DNA from: Bacteroidales bacterium | GTDB lineage: Bacteria > Bacteroidota > Bacteroidia > Bacteroidales > UBA932 | Direction: 5' to 3' | Assembly (NCBI GenBank): GCA_017519185.1 | Contig: JAFWSX010000018.1 | Coordinates: 91,798-155,797, forward strand | DNA: 64,000 nucleotides | Part shown: in pieces, positions 1 to 7,384 of the stretch | Position numbering within the stretch: position 1 is the stretch's first letter | Layout of the letters: every line of letters starts with the position of its first letter | Translations under genes and position numbers: made by a program | The notes under the pieces: model-generated | The model's input: the letters and a program-made list of their open reading frames with translations, nothing else | The model's database searches: none | Told to the model about the DNA's origin: nothing

Positions 1-2
1 AC

Positions 3-320
3 TGGTACGACAAAGACGGCGACACGCTGAAAAATGTTTCTGGCGGCAACCATTCCGGCTGCATGACCTTGGCGAAGCAGGGCGGCAAGCTCGTCGTGAC
101 CGGCTTCGAGCAGACTGTGGACGGCGCAGGCAATGACGCCAGCGCCAGACGCATCTTCGGCAGCCACTACGACGTCTTCCAAAACATCCATTCACATCAG
201 GAAGTCCACGACGCCGCCCGCAGGGATGCAGTCCGCAACTACTGCCGCCGCAATGGTATCGATGCTAAATATTACCAGGACTACGGCTGGCCCGCAGTCG
301 CAATAACTGCCAACGACTGA
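3..320 (+). CDS. C-terminal end of an unrecognised protein (partial)
   Basis: The frame is open from the first bases of the window, so only the last 106 residues are visible and the start lies upstream. I do not recognise the family. The segment is polar, with a His-rich patch (NIHSHQEVHDAARR) and no membrane segment. Its TGA overlaps the start of the GH92 gene as ATGA, so the two are translationally coupled and probably in one operon. A role in glycan or phosphate-ester breakdown would fit the neighbour, but that is only inference from position. Confidence 0.6.
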   Translation, partial: WYDKDGDTLKNVSGGNHSGCMTLAKQGGKLVVTGFEQTVDGAGNDASARRIFGSHYDVFQNIHSHQEVHDAARRDAVRNYCRRNGIDAKYYQDYGWPAVAITAND

Positions 321-2662
321 TGAAACATATCCCGCTCATTGCAGCCACTTTTCTCGCGGCGACTATGCTTTCAGCCCAGCCTATCCACCATTCCGGCCCT
401 GCCGGCTACGTAGATCCGTTCATCGGAACCGATGGAATGGGTCACACTTTCCCGGGAGCCTGCGTTCCCTTCGGAGGTGTGCAGGTCAGTCCCGACACTG
501 ACACCATTCCCCACAACATCGCCGGCAAATACCAGCCTGAGGTCTATTCGCTCTGCGCAGGCTACCGCTACTCCGACCACACTATAGTCGGCTTCTCCCA
601 CACTCATCTGAGCGGCACCGGCCACTCCGACCTCGGAGACATCCTGCTGATGCCGACCACCGGTGAACTGCAGCTCAACCCCGGCACCGCCAGCCACCCT
701 GAGAGCGGTTACCGAAGCCGTTTCAGCCACGACAGCGAAACTGCCTCTCCGGGTTATTACGCCGTCACACTGAGTGATTACGGCATCCGGGCGGAGGTTA
801 CCGCCACCACCCGCACGGCACGGCACCGCTACACTTTCCCTGCATCTGATGCCCGCCATCTCGTGGCTGACCTCACCCACGGCATCTACAACTACGAGGG
901 GAAGACCCTCTGGGCAAGCGTGAGGATGCACGGCGACAACATGCTCACCGGCTACCGCATCACCCAGGGATGGGCTCGCGAACGCTATACATATTTCGCA
1001 ATACGCTTTTCAAGGCCTGTCAAGGACTACGGCTACAAGGAGAGCGTTCCCTCGGTCTACAACGGTTTCTGGCGCAAGCTCCCCGTGAACCGCAACTTTC
1101 CGGAAATGGCAGGACGCGGCATAGTCTGCTGGTTCGATTTCGACTGGGACGGCCAGGTCGGCGACACGCTGGAAGTGGAAGTGGCTCTGAGTTCCACATC
1201 GGTGGAAGGTGCCCTGAAGAACCTGAAGGCCGAGTCTGAAGGCAGACGTTTCGACGAGATTGCCGAGGCTGCAGCAGGTAGTTGGAATGCCGAGCTGGGC
1301 AAGCTCCGGGCCACCGGCACTGAAGACCAGCTGAAGATGCTCTACACCTCCCTCTACCATACGATGATCAACCCTTCGGTCTACAGCGACGTGGACGGAG
1401 CTTACCGCGGTCTGGACGGAGCAATCCACCACACCGACGGAGACAACTACAACGTCTTCTCACTGTGGGATACCTACCGCGCCGAGCATCCACTGCTGCT
1501 TCTGATGCATCCTCAGCGCGCCCGTGACATGGCCGTTTCGATGCTGGACCATCAGTCCCAGAGCGCCCACGGCCTGTTGCCCATCTGGTCCCTTCAGGCC
1601 AACGAGGGCTGGTGTATGAGCGGCTATCACGCAGTTTCGGTGCTGAGCGACGCGCTCGGTGCCGGCCTGGACCTGGACGGCAAGAGGGTCCTGGAAGCAA
1701 TGGTGGCAACTTCTACAGTTCCCTATCTGGAAGGTGTCGGAGCTTATATGGAGAAGGGCTACGTGCCGCTGGAGTCATCGTCCACCGGCGCCTCAACCAC
1801 CCTTGAATATGCTTACGACGACTGGACCATCTACCGTACTGCGCTGCAGCTTGGCCGGAATGACATTGCACAAGCCTACCGGGCCCGTGCCCTGAACTAC
1901 CGCAATCTCTTCGACGGCAAGAGTTCTTTCGCACGGGCACGTCACGCCGACGGCAGCTGGAAGGAGCCGTCAGACCCTCTGCAGACCTACGGCGAGGGCT
2001 TCATCGAAGGCAACTCCTACAACTTCTCCTTCCACGTGGCACAGGACGTTGACGGGCTGATGAAACTGATGGGCGGCGAAAAGCGCTTCCTCGGCATCCT
2101 CGACACTCTCTTCCGTCAGCCGCTGGACCCCGTATACTACGCTGACAATGAAGACATCGAGGAGTCCTGCCTCATCGGAGGCTACGTGCACGGCAACGAA
2201 CCGTCGCACCATATCCCCTACCTTTTCCAATGGACGAAGGAGCCCTGGCGGACCGCATACTGGCTGAGGGAGATTATGGAACGGATGTATGTCCCGAAGC
2301 GTGACGGCCTCGGCGGCAATGACGACTGCGGCCAGATGAGCGCCTGGTACATCTTCTCGGCGATGGGCTTCTACCCTGTCTGCCCCGGCAGCGGCGAATA
2401 TGTTCTCGGAGCGCCCTACCTGCCTGAGATGAGCCTCTCCCTGGACAGTGGCAAGACCTTCACGGTAAAGGCCCCGAAGGTAAGCTCACGCAACCGTTAT
2501 GTCAAGTCAGTTAAACTCAACGGCAAGCCCTACACGAAACGCTACCTGACGCAGCAGGATGTCCTCAACGGCGGCGTGCTGGAGTTCGAGATGACTTCGC
2601 GCCCCGCCAAATCCGCAACTCCCGCCCCGGCCGACCTGCCCTACTCGCTTTCGCGGGAATAA
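320..2662 (+). CDS. GH92 family alpha-mannosidase, exported
   Basis: Glycoside hydrolase family 92 enzymes are calcium-dependent exo-alpha-mannosidases acting on host or yeast mannose glycans. The 780-residue product has a signal peptide (about residues 1-19, ending near SAQP). The family N-terminal signature VDPFIGTDGMGHTFPGA follows, then a C-terminal catalytic half with GNEPSHHIPYLF (about residue 625) and GNDDCGQMSAWYIFSAMGFY (about residue 665). The length is normal for the family. The start overlaps the upstream TGA by ATGA. There is no lipobox, so the enzyme is predicted to be periplasmic. Linkage specificity cannot be read from sequence. Confidence 0.95.
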   Translation: MKHIPLIAATFLAATMLSAQPIHHSGPAGYVDPFIGTDGMGHTFPGACVPFGGVQVSPDTDTIPHNIAGKYQPEVYSLCAGYRYSDHTIVGFSHTHLSGTGHSDLGDILLMPTTGELQLNPGTASHPESGYRSRFSHDSETASPGYYAVTLSDYGIRAEVTATTRTARHRYTFPASDARHLVADLTHGIYNYEGKTLWASVRMHGDNMLTGYRITQGWARERYTYFAIRFSRPVKDYGYKESVPSVYNGFWRKLPVNRNFPEMAGRGIVCWFDFDWDGQVGDTLEVEVALSSTSVEGALKNLKAESEGRRFDEIAEAAAGSWNAELGKLRATGTEDQLKMLYTSLYHTMINPSVYSDVDGAYRGLDGAIHHTDGDNYNVFSLWDTYRAEHPLLLLMHPQRARDMAVSMLDHQSQSAHGLLPIWSLQANEGWCMSGYHAVSVLSDALGAGLDLDGKRVLEAMVATSTVPYLEGVGAYMEKGYVPLESSSTGASTTLEYAYDDWTIYRTALQLGRNDIAQAYRARALNYRNLFDGKSSFARARHADGSWKEPSDPLQTYGEGFIEGNSYNFSFHVAQDVDGLMKLMGGEKRFLGILDTLFRQPLDPVYYADNEDIEESCLIGGYVHGNEPSHHIPYLFQWTKEPWRTAYWLREIMERMYVPKRDGLGGNDDCGQMSAWYIFSAMGFYPVCPGSGEYVLGAPYLPEMSLSLDSGKTFTVKAPKVSSRNRYVKSVKLNGKPYTKRYLTQQDVLNGGVLEFEMTSRPAKSATPAPADLPYSLSRE

Positions 2663-2680
2663 CAGCAGAGGTGTCGGCAC

Positions 2681-2880
2681 TTCCGCAGGCGTTCGGCCGG
2701 GAAAACAGCCGAATTCCCGGCCGTGCAGCAGTTCCGCAAGCGTTCGGCCGGAAAAAAGCCCGAATTCCCGGCCATGGAGCATTTCCGCAGGCGTTCGGCC
2801 GGGGAAAAGCCCGAATTCCCGGCCGTGGAGCATTTCCGCAGGCGTTCGGCCGGGGAAAAGCCCGAATTCCCGGCCGTGGA
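2681..2880. repeat. Four tandem 51-bp units, each with a 28-nt palindrome
   Basis: Four units begin with TTCCGC at 2681, 2732, 2783 and 2834, an exact 51-bp period. Each holds a 28-nt imperfect palindrome, GGCCGGGAA ... TTCCCGGCC, the first at 2695-2722, with a 9-bp stem and 10-nt loop. The 23-nt linkers are also conserved (TTCCGCAGGCGTTC), so this is a tandem palindrome array and not CRISPR. Open frames through it are artefacts of the 51-nt (17-codon) period. The same family recurs at 3140-3218 and 53189-53267. Confidence 0.9.
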
Positions 2881-3136
2881 TAATTGTGCCAGACTGCGGC
2901 ACTCCGGATTGTTGCATTTCGGATCGACGCTGACGCGTCTCCCTCCCACGCTGCGCGTGGGCCCCTCCCTCTATCGTCCGAGGGTGGACAGGATCCTCAA
3001 TCGCAACAATCCATCCGTGCCTGCGTGGCGGGCAGTGCCCGAGATATCCTCGCCAGACAGTAGGAGCCCATCCAAAGCTCCTTGCCTGGCGGGAGATATC
3101 TCAGGGCGGTTGGCAGCATCACCGTATGTCTTGCAC
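2881..3136. other. Non-coding stretch with a long imperfect hairpin
   Basis: No credible gene is seen. A short hairpin CCCACGC-TGC-GCGTGGG lies near 2945-2961. A longer inverted repeat has arms 3037-3067 and 3077-3107 around a 9-nt loop; both arms contain GAGATATC and CGCCAG. The sequence lies between the two blocks of the 51-bp palindrome family and may be part of the same repeat complex. Confidence 0.6.
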
Positions 3137-3139
3137 TAC

Positions 3140-3218
3140 GGCCGGGAAAACAGCCAGATTCCCGGCCGTAGAGCAGTTCCGCAAACGTTCGGCCGGGAAA
3201 AAGCCCGAATTCCCGGCC
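3140..3218. repeat. Two further 51-bp-period palindrome units
   Basis: Palindromes of the same 28-nt type lie at 3140-3167 and 3191-3218, again exactly 51 bp apart and in the same orientation as the array at 2681. The linker differs slightly (GTAGAGCAGTTCCGCAAACG). Confidence 0.85.
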
Positions 3219-3321
3219 TCTCATCTAAGATTCGCCACGGGTTTCTGGACGAATCGCGTATTGCGGGTGCGGCTGGCGCGCGGCACCATATTCCCACACT
3301 GACTGCAACCTCGACTCCAAT

Positions 3322-3403
3322 TGTCGTTACTCTGCGCAAATCGAGACAGAGTAACGACAGAAAGGGCCGATTTTGATGCTACTCTGCTGTAATTATAGCA
3401 GAG
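3322..3403. other. Two inverted repeats sharing a CAGAGTRACGACA motif
   Basis: A perfect 13-bp inverted repeat (TGTCGTTACTCTG at 3322-3334, complement at 3347-3359, 12-nt loop) is followed by CTCTGCT/AGCAGAG (3382-3388 and 3397-3403). The right arms share CAGAGTAACGACA and CAGAGTGACGACA. They lie 50-130 nt upstream of the putative promoter of the first short peptide gene, so they could be operators or attenuator hairpins. Neither has a T-run, which argues against a terminator. Confidence 0.5.
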
Positions 3404-3428
3404 TGACGACAATTTGCTCATAATTACT

Positions 3429-3459
3429 ATTGTTATTTCGTCAAAAAAAATTACTTTTG
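3429..3459 (+). promoter_or_regulatory. Putative promoter of the first peptide/lipoprotein pair
   Basis: TACTTTTG (3452-3459) matches the Bacteroidetes minus-7 element TAnnTTTG, with ATTG 19 nt upstream as a weak minus-33 element. The following leader (GCGCT ... TTTTATGAGGC) is repeated in similar form after TATTTTTG (4593-4600) upstream of the second pair, so promoter and leader were duplicated with the genes. Confidence 0.5.
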
Positions 3460-3532
3460 GCGCTAATTTTATGAGGCTAATTTTATCACCTCGAATATGC
3501 ACTATTTTGATTAATCTAATAGAAATTAAGAT

Positions 3533-3655
3533 ATGAAAAAAATCTATGAAACTCCTGAAATAACTGTCTTTGTGGCAGAGACTTCAGGTGTTATTTGCAC
3601 CAGCGGCGAGGACCGCTCATTCACTTTAAGTGATTATGATGAAGAGACAGCTTAA
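3533..3655 (+). CDS. 40-residue conserved peptide, possible RiPP precursor (copy 1)
   Basis: This short gene begins MKKIYETPEITVFV and ends LSDYDEETA before TAA. Its N-terminus matches the short Bacteroidales peptides with a KKxYxxPxI start. The spacing YxxPxI resembles the leader motif YxxPxL that lasso-peptide RRE proteins bind, which is known family knowledge; applying it here is inference. The likely leader runs to about SGVIC, and the rest is a small Ser/Thr/Asp/Glu-rich core. It sits 16 nt upstream of a fimbrillin-like lipoprotein, is duplicated at 4701, and lies next to an operon with a PqqD-like RRE gene. Translation is supported by conservation between the copies. Confidence 0.7.
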   Translation: MKKIYETPEITVFVAETSGVICTSGEDRSFTLSDYDEETA

Positions 3656-3671
3656 TTCGGGAGGAAGAACT

Positions 3672-4511
3672 ATGAAGAGATTGTTTTTGATTTTAGCTGC
3701 AGTTTCGCTGGTGGCGATTTCCTGCAACAAGAACGAGCTGGATATTGTTTCTGAGACTCATCCTGTAACCCTCTCGATCGGCCTGGCCGGCGGCACCAAG
3801 GTGTCTCACGACTATTCTGACAACAAGGTAAAACCCGCCTGGGAAGACACCGACTACGTATTCATTCAGTTTGAAGAGAATGGCACTGAATATCTGGAGA
3901 AGTTTGACATCGATGCAAGCACAATCTCCGAAGACGGCAAATCCGCAAATTTCAGCAATCCTGAAAGCCAGTTGACCGGTGACACCTTCAAGGTTATCTA
4001 TTCTACCCCTGCATTGACGCAAGTCAGCGGAACCTCTTTGACCTTCGACCTCGCAGGTCAGAAAGGAGATCTCGAGGAACTTCCCGAATATCTTGAAGCC
4101 GTAGTTACCGACGGCGCAACGTCTGTTGCTCTTGAGTCAAAGCTCACTTACTTCCATTTTGTATTGACTCTTAATCATTTGGACCAATACGACCATATCG
4201 GTAATCTCCATTTCGGTGCTTGGGATGGAAGCTCTTTTGAAAGTGGTTATTTTAGATTGACCAATACTAATGAATCGTCTGTCGAATCCGTCGACCTCGG
4301 CACCCCTTCTATTACTTTGGGACAAACGATAGATCTTTTTGTAGCAGTTTTCCAGATAAAACAAGCTGATAATTATAACGTGAAGATTACGATGGAAAAA
4401 GCTCACGGTCATTCTGCTCACGAATTCCACTATAGCTGGAACCCCAAAGACGGCAAAGAGTACGTCGCCGGAAAAGTATACAAAGTAACCGGAGAACTTG
4501 TGAAAAAGTAA
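3672..4511 (+). CDS. Fimbrillin-like surface lipoprotein (copy 1)
   Basis: The 279-residue product has a lipoprotein signal (LVAISC, Cys18). The body resembles Bacteroidales fimbrillin/Mfa-like proteins: TKVSHDYSDNKVKPAW near the N-terminus, then a D/N-rich beta-sandwich with a LTYFHFVL strand. Such proteins form or cap surface fimbriae. I chose the start at 3672 because GGAGG lies 7 nt upstream and a signal peptide follows; an in-frame ATG at 3630 lies inside the upstream peptide gene. A paralogue at 4840 is almost identical over the signal peptide and diverges afterwards. The exact family is uncertain. Confidence 0.75.
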   Translation: MKRLFLILAAVSLVAISCNKNELDIVSETHPVTLSIGLAGGTKVSHDYSDNKVKPAWEDTDYVFIQFEENGTEYLEKFDIDASTISEDGKSANFSNPESQLTGDTFKVIYSTPALTQVSGTSLTFDLAGQKGDLEELPEYLEAVVTDGATSVALESKLTYFHFVLTLNHLDQYDHIGNLHFGAWDGSSFESGYFRLTNTNESSVESVDLGTPSITLGQTIDLFVAVFQIKQADNYNVKITMEKAHGHSAHEFHYSWNPKDGKEYVAGKVYKVTGELVKK

Positions 4512-4536
4512 TATCACTGAAGCGATTCTGTATAAT

Positions 4537-4575
4537 AACCGCCAGCCCGTGATAACGTCTGGCGGTTTTTTTTCT
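4537..4575 (+). terminator. Rho-independent terminator after lipoprotein copy 1
   Basis: AACCGCCAG (4537-4545) pairs with CTGGCGGTT (4559-4567) and is followed by a T-rich tract. Confidence 0.85.
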
Positions 4576-4700
4576 TTTTTGCAAGAAAGCGTTATTTTTG
4601 CGCTCGGTTTTTTGAGGCACTATTTCTATTTGCGCATTTCTGCGCCCCGGTCCTTACCTCATACAAACCATATTGTTAATTCGCAAAAAAAGGACGAAAA

Positions 4701-4823
4701 ATGAAAAAAATCTATGAGACGCCTGAGATTACTGTCTTTGTGGCAGAGGCTTCAGGTGTTATTTGCACTAGCGACGAGGACCGCTCATTCACTTTAAGTG
4801 ATTATGATGAAGAGACAGCTTAA
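4701..4823 (+). CDS. 40-residue conserved peptide, possible RiPP precursor (copy 2)
   Basis: This is the same length as copy 1 and differs at only two residues (Thr to Ala before SGVIC, and Gly to Asp after CTS). It keeps the KKxYxxPxI start and the LSDYDEETA end. An AAGGAC ribosome site lies just upstream. The TAA is 16 nt before the second lipoprotein gene. Strong conservation, despite divergence of the lipoproteins that follow, argues that the peptide itself is under selection, although recent duplication is an alternative. Confidence 0.7.
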   Translation: MKKIYETPEITVFVAEASGVICTSDEDRSFTLSDYDEETA

Positions 4824-4839
4824 TTCGGGAGGAAGAACT

Positions 4840-5658
4840 ATGAAGAGATTGTTTTTGATTTTAGCTGCAGTTTCGCTGGTGGCGATTTCCTGCAACAAGG
4901 AAGAACTGAATAATGTTTCTAAGACTCGCCCTGTTACTCTCAACGTAGGGATAGGTGCTGAGACAAAAGTATCGCACAACTACTCTGACAATAAGGTAAA
5001 ACCCGCCTGGGAAGCAGGTGACGTTGTCTATGTTCAGTTTGAAAAAGAAGGTACTACCCATCTTGAGGAGTTTGCGATCGGCACAATCTCTGAAGACGGC
5101 AAATCTGCCAGCTTCAGCAATTCAGCAAGCGAATTGACTGACGAAATCGGTTATAAAGTTATCTATGCCACACCTGACTATACGACAGTCGGCGACAATT
5201 CTTTGACATTCAACCTCGCAGGTCAGAAAGGCACTCTCGATAAGCTTCCCGAATATCTCGAAGCCGAAGTCGCTGCTGGAGAAACTTCGGCAGCTCTTAA
5301 GTCAAAGCTCACTTATTTTCACTTTGTCTTGTCTTTTAATCCTTATGATTATCCTGGTGATTATGCGGATCTAAAAGACATACAATTTGGCGCTATAGGA
5401 AGATACAACACGTTTGAAAGCGGTTACTTTAGCTTGACCAACACTGGAGAATCTGTAGAATCGATCAAGATCATACCAGATTTTTATATAAATGAGACTC
5501 TAGAATTTTACGTCGCCGCTTTCCAGATTGAACAGGCAGTTAGATATAGTGTGAATATCTGTGTTGATGATGATGATTTCATGCATACCTGGGACGCCAA
5601 TAAAAACTACGTCGCCGGAAAAGTCTACAAAGTAGAAGCAACGTTAAGAAAGTGGTAA
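4840..5658 (+). CDS. Fimbrillin-like surface lipoprotein (copy 2)
   Basis: The 272-residue paralogue of the gene at 3672 has the same lipobox (LVAISC), TKVSHNYSDNKVKPAWEAGD, a conserved AGQKG ... LPEYLEAE segment and LTYFHFVLSF. The C-terminal half is clearly diverged. GGAGG lies 7 nt before the chosen ATG. Its first 60 nt, the 16-nt spacer and the end of the upstream peptide gene are part of a 125-nt block identical to copy 1 (3607-3731 and 4775-4899), which indicates recent duplication or gene conversion. The region looks more A/T-rich than the flanks. Confidence 0.75.
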   Translation: MKRLFLILAAVSLVAISCNKEELNNVSKTRPVTLNVGIGAETKVSHNYSDNKVKPAWEAGDVVYVQFEKEGTTHLEEFAIGTISEDGKSASFSNSASELTDEIGYKVIYATPDYTTVGDNSLTFNLAGQKGTLDKLPEYLEAEVAAGETSAALKSKLTYFHFVLSFNPYDYPGDYADLKDIQFGAIGRYNTFESGYFSLTNTGESVESIKIIPDFYINETLEFYVAAFQIEQAVRYSVNICVDDDDFMHTWDANKNYVAGKVYKVEATLRKW

Positions 5659-5679
5659 AACTACCTAATCGGTTCATAA

Positions 5680-5727
5680 ATAATAATCCGTCAGGTTGCA
5701 ATCGCTTCTGGCGGATTATTATTTTGT
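5680..5727 (+). terminator. Rho-independent terminator after lipoprotein copy 2
   Basis: Fifteen-bp arms ATAATAATCCGTCAG (5680-5694) and CTGGCGGATTATTAT (5708-5722), with one G-T pair and a short T-run. It separates the peptide/lipoprotein units from the kinase-exporter operon. Confidence 0.8.
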
Positions 5728-5765
5728 TATGGCCGCCTATGCTTTTTGTATTCGTCAAAAATCGG

Positions 5766-5773
5766 TAATTTTG
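5766..5773 (+). promoter_or_regulatory. Putative minus-7 element for the kinase-peptidase-RRE-exporter operon
   Basis: TAATTTTG matches TAnnTTTG 19 nt before the start codon at 5793. A TTTG at 5745-5748 is a possible minus-33 element, but the 17-nt gap is shorter than usual. Confidence 0.45.
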
Positions 5774-5792
5774 CAGACTTGACTGAAAAAGT

Positions 5793-6668
5793 ATGACAAG
5801 GTATTACACAGTGGCTGGACATACGTTCGCGGTGGAGGCTTCGGAAAGCATCCTCGAGAAGATGCACAACTATGAGCCTTTCCGCGTGGAAGCCGGAGCT
5901 GGAGCCGCACCCGAAGCCGCTCCTTCCCTTCTATTCTCGCTCAAGGTGACTGACGGGCAGCCACCCGCCTACATCGAGGAGCTGAGACAGGAAGACGAGG
6001 GCCAGGACATTTTCTGCGGCCATACGGAGCAGGGAGAGCCCGTCTTCGAATCGCGCTGGCACGCAACTTCGGCCGGCTGCTTTGTCTGCAAGCCCGACTA
6101 CAGCAGCGCTGTGCTCTACCTGACGGGCTACTATCCCAAAGCCGCGCTGGACAATGCCCTGATGATCATTTATGCACTGGCATCAGCCTGCAGGGACACT
6201 GCGCTGTTCCACGCCGCCGTCATAAGCTTCGAAGGCAAGGGCTATATGTTCCTCGGCAAGAGCGGCACCGGCAAGAGCACTCACGCCCAGCTGTGGATCA
6301 AATACATTCCGGGAACCGAGCTGATGAACGACGACAACCCTGTCGTACGCGTCAATCCCGACGGTTCTGCAACGGTCTACGGTTCGCCCTGGAGCGGCAA
6401 GACTCCCTGCTACAGGAACATCAGCTGCCCGGTAGGCGGTATAGTGGCGCTGAGCCAGGCGCCTTACAACAAGATACGCAGGCTCGAAGGTATCACGGCT
6501 TATGCGGCTGTGATGCCCAGCATCTCCGGCAAACGCTGGGACAGAGCCATCGCTGACGGCCTCCACCGGACCGAAAACGCACTTGCAAGCCACGTTCCGG
6601 TGTGGCATCTGGACTGCCTGCCCGACGAGGCTGCAGCCCTTCTCTGCAACAATACTGTCACGAAATGA
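5793..6668 (+). CDS. HPr kinase-like ATP-binding protein
   Basis: The 291-residue cytosolic protein has the HprK/P-like core: ALFHAAVISFEGKGYMF, the Walker A loop GKSGTGKST (G155-T163) and the acidic pair LMNDDNPVV. The N-terminal 130 residues are not like HPr kinase of the phosphotransferase system, and no ptsH is nearby. HprK-like proteins of this kind occur in RiPP clusters, where one modifies a precursor Ser in lasso peptide biosynthesis. Here the target is unknown; the adjacent 40-residue peptides are candidates. The TGA overlaps the next ATG (ATGA), so the genes are coupled. Confidence 0.85.
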   Translation: MTRYYTVAGHTFAVEASESILEKMHNYEPFRVEAGAGAAPEAAPSLLFSLKVTDGQPPAYIEELRQEDEGQDIFCGHTEQGEPVFESRWHATSAGCFVCKPDYSSAVLYLTGYYPKAALDNALMIIYALASACRDTALFHAAVISFEGKGYMFLGKSGTGKSTHAQLWIKYIPGTELMNDDNPVVRVNPDGSATVYGSPWSGKTPCYRNISCPVGGIVALSQAPYNKIRRLEGITAYAAVMPSISGKRWDRAIADGLHRTENALASHVPVWHLDCLPDEAAALLCNNTVTK

Positions 6669-7114
6669 CCGATGAAGAAATCTTAAGGGAAGCTGCCAGG
6701 CTCGTGGCTGACGGAGTGGACGTCACCCTCCCCGTCAAGGGGCGGAGCATGCTGCCCTTCATCATCGGCGGGAAGGAAAGCGTGATACTGCACAAAGCCG
6801 GTGAACTGAAGCCGGGCCAGGTTGTGCTGGCTGAAGTGGGGCCAGCAAGGTTTGTACTCCACCGCATCATCAGCGTGGAACCTGACGGCGGGAAGGTCGT
6901 CCTGATGGGCGACGGCAACATTCGCGGAACGGAGAGCTGCCTGCCCGACAAGGTCCTTGCCCGCGCCACCCACGTGGTAGACGCACAGGGAAACAAGCGC
7001 TCCCTGGAGTCCAGGCAACATATGAACAGGGCACAGTTCTGGTACCGGCTGCTGCCGCTGCGCAGGTACATCCTGTGGATAATGAGGAAAACAATAAAAA
7101 AATACGACATATAA
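6665..7114 (+). CDS. S24/S26-family (signal-peptidase-like) Ser/His peptidase
   Basis: The 149-residue protein carries the signal-peptidase core GRSMLPFI (Ser28), FVLHRII (His66 where bacterial SPase I has Lys) and LMGDGN (Asp83). This is the Ser-His arrangement of the ER/SipW type. It has no N-terminal membrane anchor; only the C-terminus (LLPLRRYILWIM) is hydrophobic. In this setting it may cut leader peptides, which is inference. The start at 6665 is chosen because it overlaps the upstream TGA and removes a non-homologous extension. The stop overlaps the next gene by one base (TAATG). Confidence 0.85.
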   Translation: MTDEEILREAARLVADGVDVTLPVKGRSMLPFIIGGKESVILHKAGELKPGQVVLAEVGPARFVLHRIISVEPDGGKVVLMGDGNIRGTESCLPDKVLARATHVVDAQGNKRSLESRQHMNRAQFWYRLLPLRRYILWIMRKTIKKYDI

Positions 7115-7383
7115 TGAAAATCAAGGAAGGATTTGTGCTGCGCGAGGTCTGCGGCCAGAACGTCATCGTGGGCGAAGGCCTGGATGCCATCAATTTCGGC
7201 CGTATGCTGAGCCTCAACGAAACTGCTGCCTGGATCTGGAAGAAAGCCCAGCAGGCAGGGGAATTCACTCCCGAAGAGATAGCCTCGGCACTCTGCGAGG
7301 AATATGACGTGGAGCCTGAGCGCGCGCTGAATGACGTGAAGGCTACATTCGGACAGTGGCAGGAACTGGGCGTGGTGGAATAG
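7114..7383 (+). CDS. PqqD-like RRE (RiPP recognition element) protein
   Basis: The 89-residue protein has the PqqD fold pattern: an N-terminal beta-hairpin (VLREVCGQNVIVGE), the AINFGRMLSLNETAAWIWK segment and a winged-helix part (FTPEEIASALCEEYDVE). PqqD/RRE domains bind leader peptides of ribosomally made, modified peptides and hand them to modifying enzymes. Its start codon overlaps the peptidase stop and the exporter begins one base after its TAG, so all four genes form one transcript. The 40-residue peptides at 3533 and 4701, with YxxPxI, are the obvious candidate ligands nearby. Confidence 0.85.
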   Translation: MKIKEGFVLREVCGQNVIVGEGLDAINFGRMLSLNETAAWIWKKAQQAGEFTPEEIASALCEEYDVEPERALNDVKATFGQWQELGVVE

Positions 7384-7384
7384 G

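Noticed and set aside
2681..3218. CRISPR array at the 51-bp-period repeats
   Set aside because: The linkers are conserved between units, the repeat is a palindrome of 28 nt with few copies, and no cas gene is near.
2723..3376. Long open frame through the repeat region
   Set aside because: It exists only because 51 is divisible by three; it is repeat sequence with no signal, family or coding logic.
3630..3671. Start codon at 3630 for lipoprotein copy 1 (and 4798 for copy 2)
   Set aside because: It lies inside the 40-residue peptide gene in another frame, whereas 3672 and 4840 have GGAGG 7 nt upstream and start a lipoprotein signal.
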